NCBI GenBank assembly: GCA_023230665.1
Contig: JALNWY010000034.1
Coordinates: forward strand, 1 to 22,517
From: Deltaproteobacteria bacterium
GTDB lineage: Bacteria; Desulfobacterota; Desulfomonilia; UBA1062
Direction: 5' to 3'
Length of the DNA stretch: 22,517 nucleotides
Every line of letters begins with the position of its first letter. Within the stretch, counting starts at the first letter, position 1. This document shows positions 5,708 to 15,357 of the stretch, piece by piece. A program made the translations under genes and the position numbers. Below the pieces are notes generated by a model. That model was not told the DNA's origin. It worked only from the letters and a program-made list of their open reading frames with translations, and did no database searches.

Positions 5708-6694
5708 ATGATTGACGCCCTGCTGCTGTTCATCGGCATAGCGCTTCTGATCGCAGGGGGAGACCTCCTGGTGAGGGGGGCGTCGTCGCTGGCCGGCATC
5801 CTCGGGATATCCCCTCTGATCATCGGACTCACCATCGTTGCCTTCGGCACCAGCTCGCCTGAGCTGGCGGTCAATGTGGCGGCCGCGCTCAAGGGAAGCA
5901 CCGACCTGTCTTTCGGCAACATAATCGGCTCCAATATTGCCAACATAGGGCTCATTCTCGGTATTGCAGCACTGCTCAAGCCCATCAAGGTCCACAGTGC
6001 GGTAATCGTGCGCGAGATCCCCATGATGCTCCTGGCCACGGTCGCAGCACTCGTCATGGGCTTCGACCATGTGCTGCGCTCGGAACCCGGAGTGTTCGAC
6101 CGCTCGGATGCGCTCATGTTCCTGCTCTTCTTCTGTGTGTTCATGTTCTACAATATCGCGGACGTCCTCAGAAACAGAAGATCCGATCCCCCTCTCCATG
6201 AGTCGCCTGAGACCGCATGGGTCAAAGAAAACCGCAGGTTGTGGGTTCCCCTTGTCATGACGATATCCGGACTTGTCCTGCTCGTGCTCGCGGGAAGACT
6301 CACCGTGAGCTCCGCCACTGGGGTTGCCCGGGCCCTGCATGTCACCGAGGCCTTTATCGGGCTCTTCCTCGTGGCCGTGGGCACCAGCCTGCCCGAGCTC
6401 GCGACCACCGTCATGGCGGCTGCGAGGTCCCAGAGCGACCTGGCCATCGGCAATGTGGTGGGGTCGAACATCTTCAACCTGCTCTTCATCATGGGGATAA
6501 CCGCCTGGATCAGGCCCGTGCCCATCCCTCCCCAGGGGCTCCTGGATCTTATGTTTGCGGCCTGCCTCTCGCTCGTGCTCCTGCCCATTGCAGCCAGCGG
6601 CCGGCGCACCATAACCCGTGCCGAAGGGGCCATGCTCCTGATATTGTATATCGCGTTCATTATCGGCAGAGGGTGGATGTCTGCACTGGGATGA
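5708..6694 (+). CDS. CaCA-family Na+/Ca2+ antiporter (YrbG-like)
   Basis: An inner-membrane exchanger expected to move Ca2+ against Na+ (or H+/K+). The 328-residue protein has about ten membrane helices and the family's two inverted alpha repeats: GTSSPE at 47-52 with GNIIGSN at 70-76, and GTSLPE at 225-230 with GNVVGSN at 248-254. The Glu in each repeat is the known cation ligand, so the exchanger should be active. A cytoplasmic charged loop separates the halves. AGGAGAG lies just before the ATG. Length equals the usual bacterial form. It follows corA by 81 bases on the same strand and may be co-transcribed. Which ion is exchanged cannot be read from sequence. Confidence 0.9.
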   Translation: MIDALLLFIGIALLIAGGDLLVRGASSLAGILGISPLIIGLTIVAFGTSSPELAVNVAAALKGSTDLSFGNIIGSNIANIGLILGIAALLKPIKVHSAVIVREIPMMLLATVAALVMGFDHVLRSEPGVFDRSDALMFLLFFCVFMFYNIADVLRNRRSDPPLHESPETAWVKENRRLWVPLVMTISGLVLLVLAGRLTVSSATGVARALHVTEAFIGLFLVAVGTSLPELATTVMAAARSQSDLAIGNVVGSNIFNLLFIMGITAWIRPVPIPPQGLLDLMFAACLSLVLLPIAASGRRTITRAEGAMLLILYIAFIIGRGWMSALG

Positions 6695-6777
6695 GATGTG
6701 GTGCAGAGTGTAGGAATGGAAAGATACAGCTATTATTCATGATAGACAGCAAGTGAACCAAGAGGAAGAAACCCGGC

Positions 6778-9700
6778 ATGAAAATGGTGTTACGGATCTT
6801 TGCCGCCCTGATCCTCCTGATCCTGCTGCTCCTCATCTTTTCGGCAGCGGGCCTGCACCTCTACCTCAAGACCGACCGGGGAGGCGAGCTGGTCTTGGGC
6901 ACGGTAAATTCGCTCATTCCCGGCCGGATACAGGCAGAAGACATTTCCGTCTCTCTTCTGGGGCAATCGGTGGGCTTCACGGGTGCAGCACTTCTGGGGC
7001 CTCACGGTGATGTCGTGCTCACGAGCAGGAGTCTTCAGGTGGAGATCGACATCTTCTCGCTGCTGGACAACCGGCTCGTATTCAATGTGATCTCGCTCAA
7101 AGGCCCGGATATCAGGCTCGCCGTGACCGGCAAAGGATCACAACTCAACCTGGTGCAGGCCTTTGTGGAGGAATCACCGGCCCAGGAGCCAGGCGGGCAT
7201 GACCAAACCGATGAAGGGCTTGCTGTTATCATCGAGGATCTCTTTGTCGAAGACGGCCTGCTCTGTTACGCCGATGAGTCCGGCAGCACCTTGGTGCGCC
7301 TGGAAGGCGTGGACGCGCAGGCCTCGCTCGACCTGTCAGGCATTGCCGCAGGCATAACCGGCTCTGCGACGCAAGCATTCCTGCAGATGGAGGGCCAAAC
7401 CCTGGAGCTCACCCGAATGAAGATCCATGGCGAGTACGAACAGGGCAGCATCAACGACCTGTTTGTAGAGGCCTTTCACAGCGGCTTTCGGGTATCCGTC
7501 CAAGGAGACGCCTCGGATGTTCTTATCAAACCCAAGGTGGATATGGTGCTGGAATACAGCGGGGAGCTTTCGGGCCTCATGTCTCTGCTGGACCCTCAGA
7601 GACAATATACCGGAAAGGTATCCGGAAGGGTTGAGGCCAAAGGCGCCCTGGAAAATCCTCAGGCCAAGGCCTCTCTGGAGTTTGAGGGAGGAACTGTCGC
7701 AGGCATACAGCTCGACGGTCTCCGGGTGGAGATATCCCTTGGCGACCGGATCGTGGAGCTGAGGGAGTCGGTTCTCCGGATTGCTGCCGGCACGGCAGCA
7801 GCCAGCGGGAAGATTGATCTCCGGGAGGCCTTTCCCCAGGGGTTGATCGAGAGCGGTCCTGATCTCGACGCTGTTTCCTACGACCTGGTCTCAACGATCA
7901 CAGAGCTCGATCCCGGCCGGTTTATAGCCGATACCGCAGCATACCCCGACAGCATATCCGGCAAGCTGAAGATTGCCGGAAAGGGGGTTCGCCTCCCGGA
8001 TATCACCGCGAGTTCCGACTTTGTGCTCCATATGAAGGGCGTCCTGCCGGAGTTTCCGGTGCCCCTGGGCCAGATAGATATCAGAGGAGAGGCCAGGCTC
8101 GATTATCCGGTCCTCACCTATACCGTCACCGGCGGCCTCGCCAAGGCCGTGGATGCAGACATCCGGGGCCGGCTGAACCTTGACACGGACGCGATCCAGG
8201 CCGCGGTGAATCTCGATGTCCGCCAGGTGGAGGGTATTGTCGGGTCTCTGGATATGCAGGCAAAGGGATCGCTCTCGGCCCGGGCCGACATCTCGGGCAC
8301 CCTGGGCAACCCGGTGGCATCCGGTATGCTGAAGGGAAAGGGTCTCCAGTGGCAGGACTACCGGGTGGGGGACGTATCGGCCGATCTCGGGCTCGATGCT
8401 CACGGCGTGTTGAATCTCACCGGACTGTCCATGAACAGAGCGGGCAGGTCCCTTGCCGTGCAGGGAGGAGTCAGGATTTTTCGGGATGGCCTGACCCCTG
8501 ACCCGGAGATGCCCGTCAGCCTGGATATTCGTCTGGACTCAGCCAGGATCGACCGGATGATCACGCAGGAGGGAATGGGAGGCACCCTCGACGGCGAGGT
8601 GAGCGTGAGCGGAAGGCTGGCCGGGCCTTCGGTGCGCGTCGATCTCGCAGGAAAGGGGGTGACCTTCCAAGGTGTCAACCTGGGAAATATCCGTATACAG
8701 GGCGATCTCACCGACCAAGGTGTCACGACGCTGTTGCCCCGGTCTGCTCCAGGGAACCCCCCACATGTGCAGCACCATGCTTCGGCCGCGTTCCATCACT
8801 CGGCAGGCGAGACCGGAACACCGGCTGTCCGCCTCGTATCCGACGAGACCGACCACACGCGCCTGCCTGCCGGTGGCGGCAAGGAACAGGAGGAATCAGG
8901 GTCCCAAACAGGGGAGATGTCCCCGGTCCAGAGCGTGCAGTTCAATCCCAGGCTCAAATTCGAGATCGTAGGAGAGCAGATCGACCTGCAGGAGTTTACC
9001 TCCCTGGCCCAAGGCACGCTTAGGTATGATGCAAGGATCACGGGGAGCCTCAGGGAGCCCCGGGGAACCTTCTGGGTGAGCGGGACCGGGATCACGCTGG
9101 CCGGGCAGGAGGTCGAAGGGCTGAGCGCCTCGGGAGATCTCCGGGGCAGACAGGTGCTGATCAGGTCTCTGACCGCAGTGGTGGCCGAGGGCCAGACTGT
9201 TACCGGCTCGGGGAGCCTGGATTTGAACGAGCCAAGGCAATACGAAGTTTCTCTCTCCACCAAAGGCATCATGCTCGGCTCGCTTGCAGCCTTTCAGGAG
9301 AGCCAGGTCACCGGCGGGAGACTGGTGTTCGATATCTCGGGAAGCGGCACCCTGGAGAATCCCGGGCTTCAGGGAACCTTGCAGATCGTGAATCCGTCTG
9401 TCAGAGGGCAGATCCTTAAGGATATTCTGATCAGTCTCACGCTTGAGGAACAGGTGGTGAGCGTCACGGGGCACAGCGACTTCTCCTTTGACGGAACCTA
9501 TGATCTTCAGACAAAAGTCATTGATCTGGAGGCCTTGTTCGAGGATGCCGAACTGGCGCCCTATCTCGCAATCGCAGGCAGACCCGAGCTCAGGGGGGTC
9601 ATGAGCGGGAGTGTGGAGATCAAGGGCGATATCTGGAACATGGCCGACCTGGAGGTGTCACTGCACGTGGCCCGGGCATACCTGGGTTTCAGAGAGCGGA

Positions 9701-11124
9701 TCCTCTTGAGCGCCCGATCGCTGACCGCCGAGTACCGGCAGGGGAGTCTCGTCATACCGGAGACTTTCATCGACCTGCCGGGCCAGGGCAGCATGCTGAT
9801 CAGATCTGATGCCGCTTTGCAGGGAGAACTTGCCTTTTATGCCGCGGGCATGATCCCGCTTGAGGTTATGGGGCTGTTCGACCCGGAGCTGGCAGACCTC
9901 AACGGCATGGCCCGTTTCAAGGTGGAAGCCGCGGGACGCTTCCGGTCTCCCCGGGTGGAGGGAGATATATTTCTCGAGAATGTCAGGTATTCCGTGCCCT
10001 ACAACAACCAGCTCATCCATGAGGTGAGCGGTCACCTGCAAATCAGCAGGGAGAGAATTCTGGTAGAGGACCTGGCCGGTAGGCTCGACGACGGCTATTT
10101 CGAGGTCCGGGGCCGGGTGGATCTGGAGGACCTGAAGCCCGGCCGGATGAATATGACCGCCCGGATGAGGTTGCTGCCCCTTGTGGTTCCCGACACTGCG
10201 GACCTCCTGCTCGAAGGCGAGGCGAGCCTTACCGGCATGCCCGACAACAGCCTGCTGCAGGCGAACGTGGCCATGCTGGAGGCCCTTTATTATCAGGATC
10301 TGCAACTGAACATCGTGGCCGAGGTGGGTCAGAGGATTTTCGGCGGAGGCCGGGAGGTGCAGATCAGCCGTGAGCCCGTCGACCTGCCCTATCTGCGCAA
10401 CGCGGATCTCGACATTTCCATCGTCAGGCGGGGTCCTGTTCTGATCGAGAACAACCTGGCCGAGCTCACCTTGAGCCCTGACCTGCACGTGACAGGCACC
10501 CTGAACACCCCGGTCGTCACGGGCCAGGTCTCGGTAATCGAGGGCACGGTCACCTACCAGAGGAGGACCTTCGAGGTCACCCAAGGGATGGTGGAATTCA
10601 TTGATCCCTACCGGACCAGGGCCGTGGTCGATCTCAAGGCCGAGGGCAAGATCCGCGACTGGATGGTCTTCCTCTCCGTTTCAGGGCCCATGGACAATCT
10701 GAACATCGGCCTGGCATCCGATCCACCGGCAGAGGATGCCGTTATCCTCACCCTGCTGGCAACGGGCAGAACCCCGGACGAGCTCACCGGCGCGGGAGCG
10801 ATTCCCAGGAGCCCTGCCGGCATGCTGGCAGAGCTTCTGGCCGGCACCTACGGAGAAGAGCTCCGGGAGACCACAGGGCTCGACATCCTTGAGCTGGAGA
10901 CGGTCTCCCCCGAAGGGGAGACCGCGGACGACATCAGGATCACTGTGGGTGAGGAGCTCACACGCCGGCTCACCGTGAAGTATTCGCTGGAGACTGCCGG
11001 GAGCGAGATGACCAGGACCACCATTGCGGAGTACAAGCTGCTTGAGAACCTCATGTTCAATGGTTTTCAGGACAGCAAGGGGGTGTTCGGCGCTGATTTC
11101 CGGTTCAGGGTCGAGTTCCGGTAG
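6778..11124 (+). CDS. tamB: TamB-like translocation and assembly protein (DUF490)
   Basis: TamB is an inner-membrane-anchored, periplasm-spanning beta-helical protein (AsmA/VPS13-like) that works with an Omp85 partner in outer-membrane protein insertion, and in related proteins in lipid transport. The 1448-residue product has an N-terminal signal anchor (about 4-27) and then long stretches of repeated short strands, and ends with the conserved TamB domain: ISVIEGTVTYQRRTFEV-type strands, VDLKAEGKI, LLATGRTPDEL, ITVGEELTRRLTVKYS and a strand-rich FGADFRFRVEFR tail. An unusual hydrophilic, His-containing insert covers about residues 654-719. GAGGAA precedes the ATG. The stop is only 16 bases before the Omp85 gene, so the two are one operon. 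Length is near E. coli TamB (about 1260) but longer. Confidence 0.92.
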   Translation: MKMVLRIFAALILLILLLLIFSAAGLHLYLKTDRGGELVLGTVNSLIPGRIQAEDISVSLLGQSVGFTGAALLGPHGDVVLTSRSLQVEIDIFSLLDNRLVFNVISLKGPDIRLAVTGKGSQLNLVQAFVEESPAQEPGGHDQTDEGLAVIIEDLFVEDGLLCYADESGSTLVRLEGVDAQASLDLSGIAAGITGSATQAFLQMEGQTLELTRMKIHGEYEQGSINDLFVEAFHSGFRVSVQGDASDVLIKPKVDMVLEYSGELSGLMSLLDPQRQYTGKVSGRVEAKGALENPQAKASLEFEGGTVAGIQLDGLRVEISLGDRIVELRESVLRIAAGTAAASGKIDLREAFPQGLIESGPDLDAVSYDLVSTITELDPGRFIADTAAYPDSISGKLKIAGKGVRLPDITASSDFVLHMKGVLPEFPVPLGQIDIRGEARLDYPVLTYTVTGGLAKAVDADIRGRLNLDTDAIQAAVNLDVRQVEGIVGSLDMQAKGSLSARADISGTLGNPVASGMLKGKGLQWQDYRVGDVSADLGLDAHGVLNLTGLSMNRAGRSLAVQGGVRIFRDGLTPDPEMPVSLDIRLDSARIDRMITQEGMGGTLDGEVSVSGRLAGPSVRVDLAGKGVTFQGVNLGNIRIQGDLTDQGVTTLLPRSAPGNPPHVQHHASAAFHHSAGETGTPAVRLVSDETDHTRLPAGGGKEQEESGSQTGEMSPVQSVQFNPRLKFEIVGEQIDLQEFTSLAQGTLRYDARITGSLREPRGTFWVSGTGITLAGQEVEGLSASGDLRGRQVLIRSLTAVVAEGQTVTGSGSLDLNEPRQYEVSLSTKGIMLGSLAAFQESQVTGGRLVFDISGSGTLENPGLQGTLQIVNPSVRGQILKDILISLTLEEQVVSVTGHSDFSFDGTYDLQTKVIDLEALFEDAELAPYLAIAGRPELRGVMSGSVEIKGDIWNMADLEVSLHVARAYLGFRERILLSARSLTAEYRQGSLVIPETFIDLPGQGSMLIRSDAALQGELAFYAAGMIPLEVMGLFDPELADLNGMARFKVEAAGRFRSPRVEGDIFLENVRYSVPYNNQLIHEVSGHLQISRERILVEDLAGRLDDGYFEVRGRVDLEDLKPGRMNMTARMRLLPLVVPDTADLLLEGEASLTGMPDNSLLQANVAMLEALYYQDLQLNIVAEVGQRIFGGGREVQISREPVDLPYLRNADLDISIVRRGPVLIENNLAELTLSPDLHVTGTLNTPVVTGQVSVIEGTVTYQRRTFEVTQGMVEFIDPYRTRAVVDLKAEGKIRDWMVFLSVSGPMDNLNIGLASDPPAEDAVILTLLATGRTPDELTGAGAIPRSPAGMLAELLAGTYGEELRETTGLDILELETVSPEGETADDIRITVGEELTRRLTVKYSLETAGSEMTRTTIAEYKLLENLMFNGFQDSKGVFGADFRFRVEFR

Positions 11125-11140
11125 GGGGCGGGCGTTTTCT

Positions 11141-13963
11141 ATGCGCATGAAATGCCTTTGGGCAATGCTTTTTGTCATACTGGCTGCCGCCGTATTCACG
11201 GCCGGGCCCGCAGCACAGGAATCCAGCCCCGCGGAGTCCGTGATCGGCACGATCGCCGAGGTGCGCATCGACCTCTACGAATATCCGGGGGAGAAAAAAG
11301 ACCTCGTTGCCCTGGCACGCGACCTCGCAGACCTCCAGGTGGGACAGGAGCTCACGGAAACACTCCTGACGCGGGCGAAATCGGTGCTGAACATGAGCGG
11401 CAGGTTCCAGGAGATCTCGTCCGAGACGCTTGTGACTCCCCAGGGCGTGGCCGTGGTCTTCCACCTCAAACCGTATCTCCTTATCCGGGAGATCGACATC
11501 AAGGGAGAATACCCTCTGTTCCGGCAGGAAATCGTCAACGCCATGACCGTGTATGTAGGCGATCCCCTGCAGGAGGGCCTGCCTGCGGAGCAGGAGCAGC
11601 TCATCCGCCAGTTTGTTCTCACTCAGGGGTTCATGGACCCGCAGGTGAAGGTAAGGGCCCGAGGCGAGGCTCCGGACGGATCAGTGAGACTTGAGGTGGT
11701 GATCGACAATGGGCCTTATTACACGCTCGATTCGCTGAGGATCCGGGGAAACCGCACCTTCTCCGGGACGTGGCTCAAGACCCGGCTCGGGTTCTGGTGG
11801 GACTCGCTTTATCCCGGCACTGCGGGCCGGCTCCTGGATGACGCAGTAGAAGAAAGTGTCCAAAACCTCGCCTCGTACTACTGGAGAAGAGGGTACGCCG
11901 ATGCAGAGGCCGTCTATGCCATGGAGAAAGAGCCTCGGACCGGGAGTGTGGATGTGACGGTTCTTGTGGAAGAAGGACCCAGGTATGAGATCCGCTTTGT
12001 GGGGAGCCGCGAGTTCTGGGACCGCACTCTGAGAAACAGGCTCGCTCTCTTTGAAGAGGGCAATATACGGGGCAGCGGGATCAGGAAGAGCATCAGGAAC
12101 ATCCGGGAGCTCTACCGCAGCAATGGATACCCGGACACACGGATCACGGTGGAGGAGCAAGATGAGGGTACAGGCCAAAACGCGAGGAAGATCGTCACCC
12201 TCGTCATCGAAGAAGGACAGCAGATGGTCGTGGGCTCGGTCCGGTTCACCGGGAACACTGCCTTTGGCGAAGAAGTGCTCCTGAGGCAGATGGAGATCGA
12301 TGATCCGAAGATACCGATCATCGGCAAGGCCCTGTATGTGCCGGATGTTCTCGAACAGGATATCCGGGCAGTCAGGACCCTCTATCTGCAGGAGGGATTT
12401 GGACAGGTGGAGGTGGGGAGCGAGGTTGTTCCCCATGAGGCCGATGGAACAGTGGACATTGTTGTCGCCATTACCGAAGGTCCGCAGACCCTTGTCTCGT
12501 CGGTGAATTTCGAGGGACTGAGCGTCATTTCCGAGGCGAGGGCCCGGTCCATTGTCATGACCGCGCCTGAAAAACCGCTCAGGCCCTACGCCATCCAGCG
12601 AGACGAGGCCGCCCTGGCCGCGGAGATCTCCGAGCAGGGCTACCCGCACGTGAGCGTGAAAGGGGTCGCGGCCCGCAGCAGGGACGGCACCCGTGCGTCG
12701 GTGAGGTTCATCGTGAACGAGGGACCTCTGGTGCGTATGGGCAGGACCTACTTTTTCGGCAACTTCAAGACCAGCGAAGGCATCCTTGACCGGGAGCTCG
12801 GCATGGAGCCGGGGGACCCGTTTTCCTTGACAGAAATGATCGAAGGCCAGAACGAGATCCGGCGCATGGATATCTTCCGGTCTGTGCAGTTCAGGACCTT
12901 TGGCTTGCGCGAAATGCGCGATGAAGTGATCATGTTGACCAATCTTGAGGAGAGGATGCCCTACTATGTTCAGACATCGCTGGGGTACGAGAGCAATCTG
13001 GGTTTTTACGGCAGCGCCCGTGCCGGAGACCGTAATCTCTTTGGTCTGAACAAGGAGCTGTGGACCCAGGCCGAGGTGAGCCAGACCGGAGAGCGCTACG
13101 AGCTGGGCCTGCGGGCGCCCAGAATATTCGGCACCCGGATAACGAGCGTGTTCAACCTCTTCTATGAACAGCTGGAACCCTTCAACCAGGAATTCAAGGT
13201 GGAAACTTTCGGCTCAACACTGGGCTTTATCACCCCCTTGAGCGAGAGGCTTTTTGCCTCGCTCAACCTCAGGTATGAGCTCAGAGAGCTTTCCAGCGAG
13301 AACCTGGCCCCGGAGGAAATCGAAGAGCAGATCCCGGAAGAGGACGAGGAGCTCTTCGATCCCAGGAATGTATTCGTGATCACACCCGCTCTCACCTATG
13401 ACTCGCGGGATTCGTTCACGCGTCCCACCAGGGGGCTGTTCTCCACACTTTCAGTTGATGTGTCCAATGGTCTGCAGGAAGACCTGGACGACTTTATCCG
13501 GTGCACCCTCAATGCGAGGACATATGTGAGTCCCTCCAAAAACATCACCCTGGCCCTGCTTGGCAGGGCAGGCTATATTGCATCGTACGGCAGAAGCAAT
13601 GTAGTCTCCGAGGACCAGCTCTTTTTTCTCGGGGGCACGCTGGACGTCAGGGGCTATGACGAAAATAGGCTCCTGATCGACTCCAACGGCGATCCGGTGG
13701 GCGGCCGGATATCGCTGGCAGGTTCCGTGGAGGCGAGGTTCCACCTGCAATACAACCTGGAGCTTGCCGTGTTCTTTGATGCCGGCTCGGTGCGCAGAAC
13801 CTTTGTCGAGCCGGTCACGGACAACACCCGGTTTTCCTATGGTGCAGGGCTCCGATATATCACTCCCATCGGCCCCATGGGCCTGCTCTACGGCCGAAAG
13901 ATCGATCCGGGGCCTTTGGAGGATCCCGACCGGTGGCATTTTTCCGTCGGATATACCTTCTGA
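11141..13963 (+). CDS. Omp85-family outer membrane assembly protein (TamA/BamA-like), seven POTRA domains
   Basis: An outer-membrane barrel that inserts other beta-barrels. The start at 11141 gives a clean signal peptide (about 1-26, ending GPAAQ); the frame opens further upstream inside tamB but without a leader. Seven POTRA units can be read, each ending in a strand such as VIDNGP, VEEGP or IVNEGP: about 37-110, 112-191, 192-280, 281-360, 361-448, 449-528 and 529-604. The 16-stranded barrel (606-940) has the family motif VRGY near 837 and ends in the beta-signal VGYTF. A very acidic loop (PEEIEEQIPEEDEELF) sits near 723-738. Position behind tamB argues for the TamA role; the POTRA number exceeds E. 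coli TamA (three) and BamA (five), so BamA is not excluded. Confidence 0.9.
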   Translation: MRMKCLWAMLFVILAAAVFTAGPAAQESSPAESVIGTIAEVRIDLYEYPGEKKDLVALARDLADLQVGQELTETLLTRAKSVLNMSGRFQEISSETLVTPQGVAVVFHLKPYLLIREIDIKGEYPLFRQEIVNAMTVYVGDPLQEGLPAEQEQLIRQFVLTQGFMDPQVKVRARGEAPDGSVRLEVVIDNGPYYTLDSLRIRGNRTFSGTWLKTRLGFWWDSLYPGTAGRLLDDAVEESVQNLASYYWRRGYADAEAVYAMEKEPRTGSVDVTVLVEEGPRYEIRFVGSREFWDRTLRNRLALFEEGNIRGSGIRKSIRNIRELYRSNGYPDTRITVEEQDEGTGQNARKIVTLVIEEGQQMVVGSVRFTGNTAFGEEVLLRQMEIDDPKIPIIGKALYVPDVLEQDIRAVRTLYLQEGFGQVEVGSEVVPHEADGTVDIVVAITEGPQTLVSSVNFEGLSVISEARARSIVMTAPEKPLRPYAIQRDEAALAAEISEQGYPHVSVKGVAARSRDGTRASVRFIVNEGPLVRMGRTYFFGNFKTSEGILDRELGMEPGDPFSLTEMIEGQNEIRRMDIFRSVQFRTFGLREMRDEVIMLTNLEERMPYYVQTSLGYESNLGFYGSARAGDRNLFGLNKELWTQAEVSQTGERYELGLRAPRIFGTRITSVFNLFYEQLEPFNQEFKVETFGSTLGFITPLSERLFASLNLRYELRELSSENLAPEEIEEQIPEEDEELFDPRNVFVITPALTYDSRDSFTRPTRGLFSTLSVDVSNGLQEDLDDFIRCTLNARTYVSPSKNITLALLGRAGYIASYGRSNVVSEDQLFFLGGTLDVRGYDENRLLIDSNGDPVGGRISLAGSVEARFHLQYNLELAVFFDAGSVRRTFVEPVTDNTRFSYGAGLRYITPIGPMGLLYGRKIDPGPLEDPDRWHFSVGYTF

Positions 13964-14054
13964 GGCATTCCCGTACGATTCCGACCGGGGAGCATTCAAG
14001 GGAACACGCCGCAAAACCGATATCCGCGAATATATCGACCCAGGAAATGTACAC

Positions 14055-15116
14055 ATGAAGGTCTGCCGGATACTGCTTGCTTTCGTCCTGATGCTCCTGA
14101 TGGTTTCCCTCGCCCACGCCCGGGTGGAATTCGAGGTCAGCCCCGGAGCAGGATATCTCACGGGCGATAACACCTATGAGATCGGGAATGTGCCGGCTGA
14201 GCTCGATCCGTGGGGCAGGGATCCGTATTTTCCCATCAGCCGGCTCGAGTTTCTCCTGGGCGTGCCCATTGCAACGCTCGATGCCCGGGTCACGGTAAAC
14301 AGGTGGACCCTCTCGGGTGGAGCCCGGATCAATATCCGCGATCGCGCCGGCAACACGCGGGATTCCGACTGGGGCATGCCGTTCTGGGACAATGACGGCG
14401 ATGGAGGCCCGGGCTGGTATGTGTGGGAGATAACCGACAACACCCACTCGCGGTATGCCCTGGATGTCGAATCAAAGAGCGAATCCACGGTCGATGTCCT
14501 GTTCTGGGAGGCCAAGGTCGCCTACGAGCTTTTCTCCAGCCCGTACCGCGATACGTTCGAAGGTCCCATCCAGGGGATTGTCCGTGGATATTTCGGAGTG
14601 GGATACGAGAGCCGGTCGTTCGAGTACGAGTGCGCGCTGATCCGGCAGTGGTCCCCCTCGGGAATTCCCGGATACAGCGTGATAGGTAACGGAACCGCAG
14701 GGCTCGCCTATGACGTGAGCTACTCCATCCCCTATGCCGAGTTCACCCTGGAAGGAGACACCGGGAACATGGGCATGTCGTTCAGCGCCGGGTATTCACC
14801 CTATGTGAGGGCCCGTGACGAGGACGTGCATCTGGCCAGGCGGCCGGGACCTATCCATGCAGAAGGCAAATGCACCGGCAATGCCCTGAAGGCCAGGGCG
14901 AACCTCCGGTACGCCATCACCCCGCACTGGAGTGTGGGCGTCCTCCTGGACTATCTCTACCTGCGCACCTCGGGCGAGCAGGACAATGCCATATACGCCG
15001 GAACCAACGGGGTGACAAGCTGGGACAACGCATTCTGGACCACGGACGAGAAGATCATCAGCAGGCAGGCGTATTTTACCCTCGACGTGAGGTATTGTTT
15101 CAGCATTCACCGGTAA
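14055..15116 (+). CDS. Omptin-family outer membrane aspartyl protease
   Basis: Omptins are ten-stranded outer-membrane barrels with a surface protease site that cuts between basic residues. The 353-residue product has a signal peptide (1-22, ending AHA) and the four omptin catalytic residues in order: D103 and D105 in RDSDW (OmpT D83/D85 in DQDW) and D257 and H259 in DEDVH (OmpT D210/H212 in DNDEH). Other matches are IPYAEFTLEG and ARANLRYAITPHWSVGV, aligning with OmpT MPYIGLTG and AVNAGYYVTPNAKVYV. The start at 14055 follows AGGAA; the longer frame from 13764 lies inside the Omp85 gene. It ends RYCFSIHR, four residues past the usual terminal Phe. It lies 91 bases behind the Omp85 gene with no terminator seen, so probably the same operon. 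Confidence 0.85.
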   Translation: MKVCRILLAFVLMLLMVSLAHARVEFEVSPGAGYLTGDNTYEIGNVPAELDPWGRDPYFPISRLEFLLGVPIATLDARVTVNRWTLSGGARINIRDRAGNTRDSDWGMPFWDNDGDGGPGWYVWEITDNTHSRYALDVESKSESTVDVLFWEAKVAYELFSSPYRDTFEGPIQGIVRGYFGVGYESRSFEYECALIRQWSPSGIPGYSVIGNGTAGLAYDVSYSIPYAEFTLEGDTGNMGMSFSAGYSPYVRARDEDVHLARRPGPIHAEGKCTGNALKARANLRYAITPHWSVGVLLDYLYLRTSGEQDNAIYAGTNGVTSWDNAFWTTDEKIISRQAYFTLDVRYCFSIHR

Positions 15117-15227
15117 TTTCCTTGCCGCATCCCATAGAGGCCCGCCCCGGGAGGCGACCCTTATCGCCATGAGCAGTACGCATCCTTGCGCAGCGGTTTT
15201 GATGCATTCAAATAATTAAATGATAAC

Positions 15228-15256
15228 TTGATACATCTTAAACAAAATTATATATG
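15228..15256 (+). promoter_or_regulatory. Promoter candidate for citrate synthase
   Basis: TTGATA at 15228-15233 and TATATG at 15251-15256 with a 17-base spacer, in the only AT-rich stretch between the omptin and citrate synthase genes. The leader would be about 95 bases. Confidence 0.45.
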
Positions 15257-15357
15257 AATTGTTCAGTCTGTCCCTGTGACGGTCCTTTCCGGCTCGCGGG
15301 GTCCATGCTGCAGATCTTTTCTGACAAGAGAAAACGAGCGGAACAGGAGGAGTTTTT

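Noticed and set aside
4583..6340. A 585-codon open frame on the minus strand across corA and the antiporter
   Set aside because: It lies antisense to two clear transporter genes; its product is His/Glu/Asp/Gln-rich low-complexity sequence typical of a GC-rich antisense frame, and no ribosome site precedes it.
9658..10584. A 308-codon minus-strand frame inside tamB
   Set aside because: It mirrors the strand repeats of tamB and has no start signal; shadow of the real gene.
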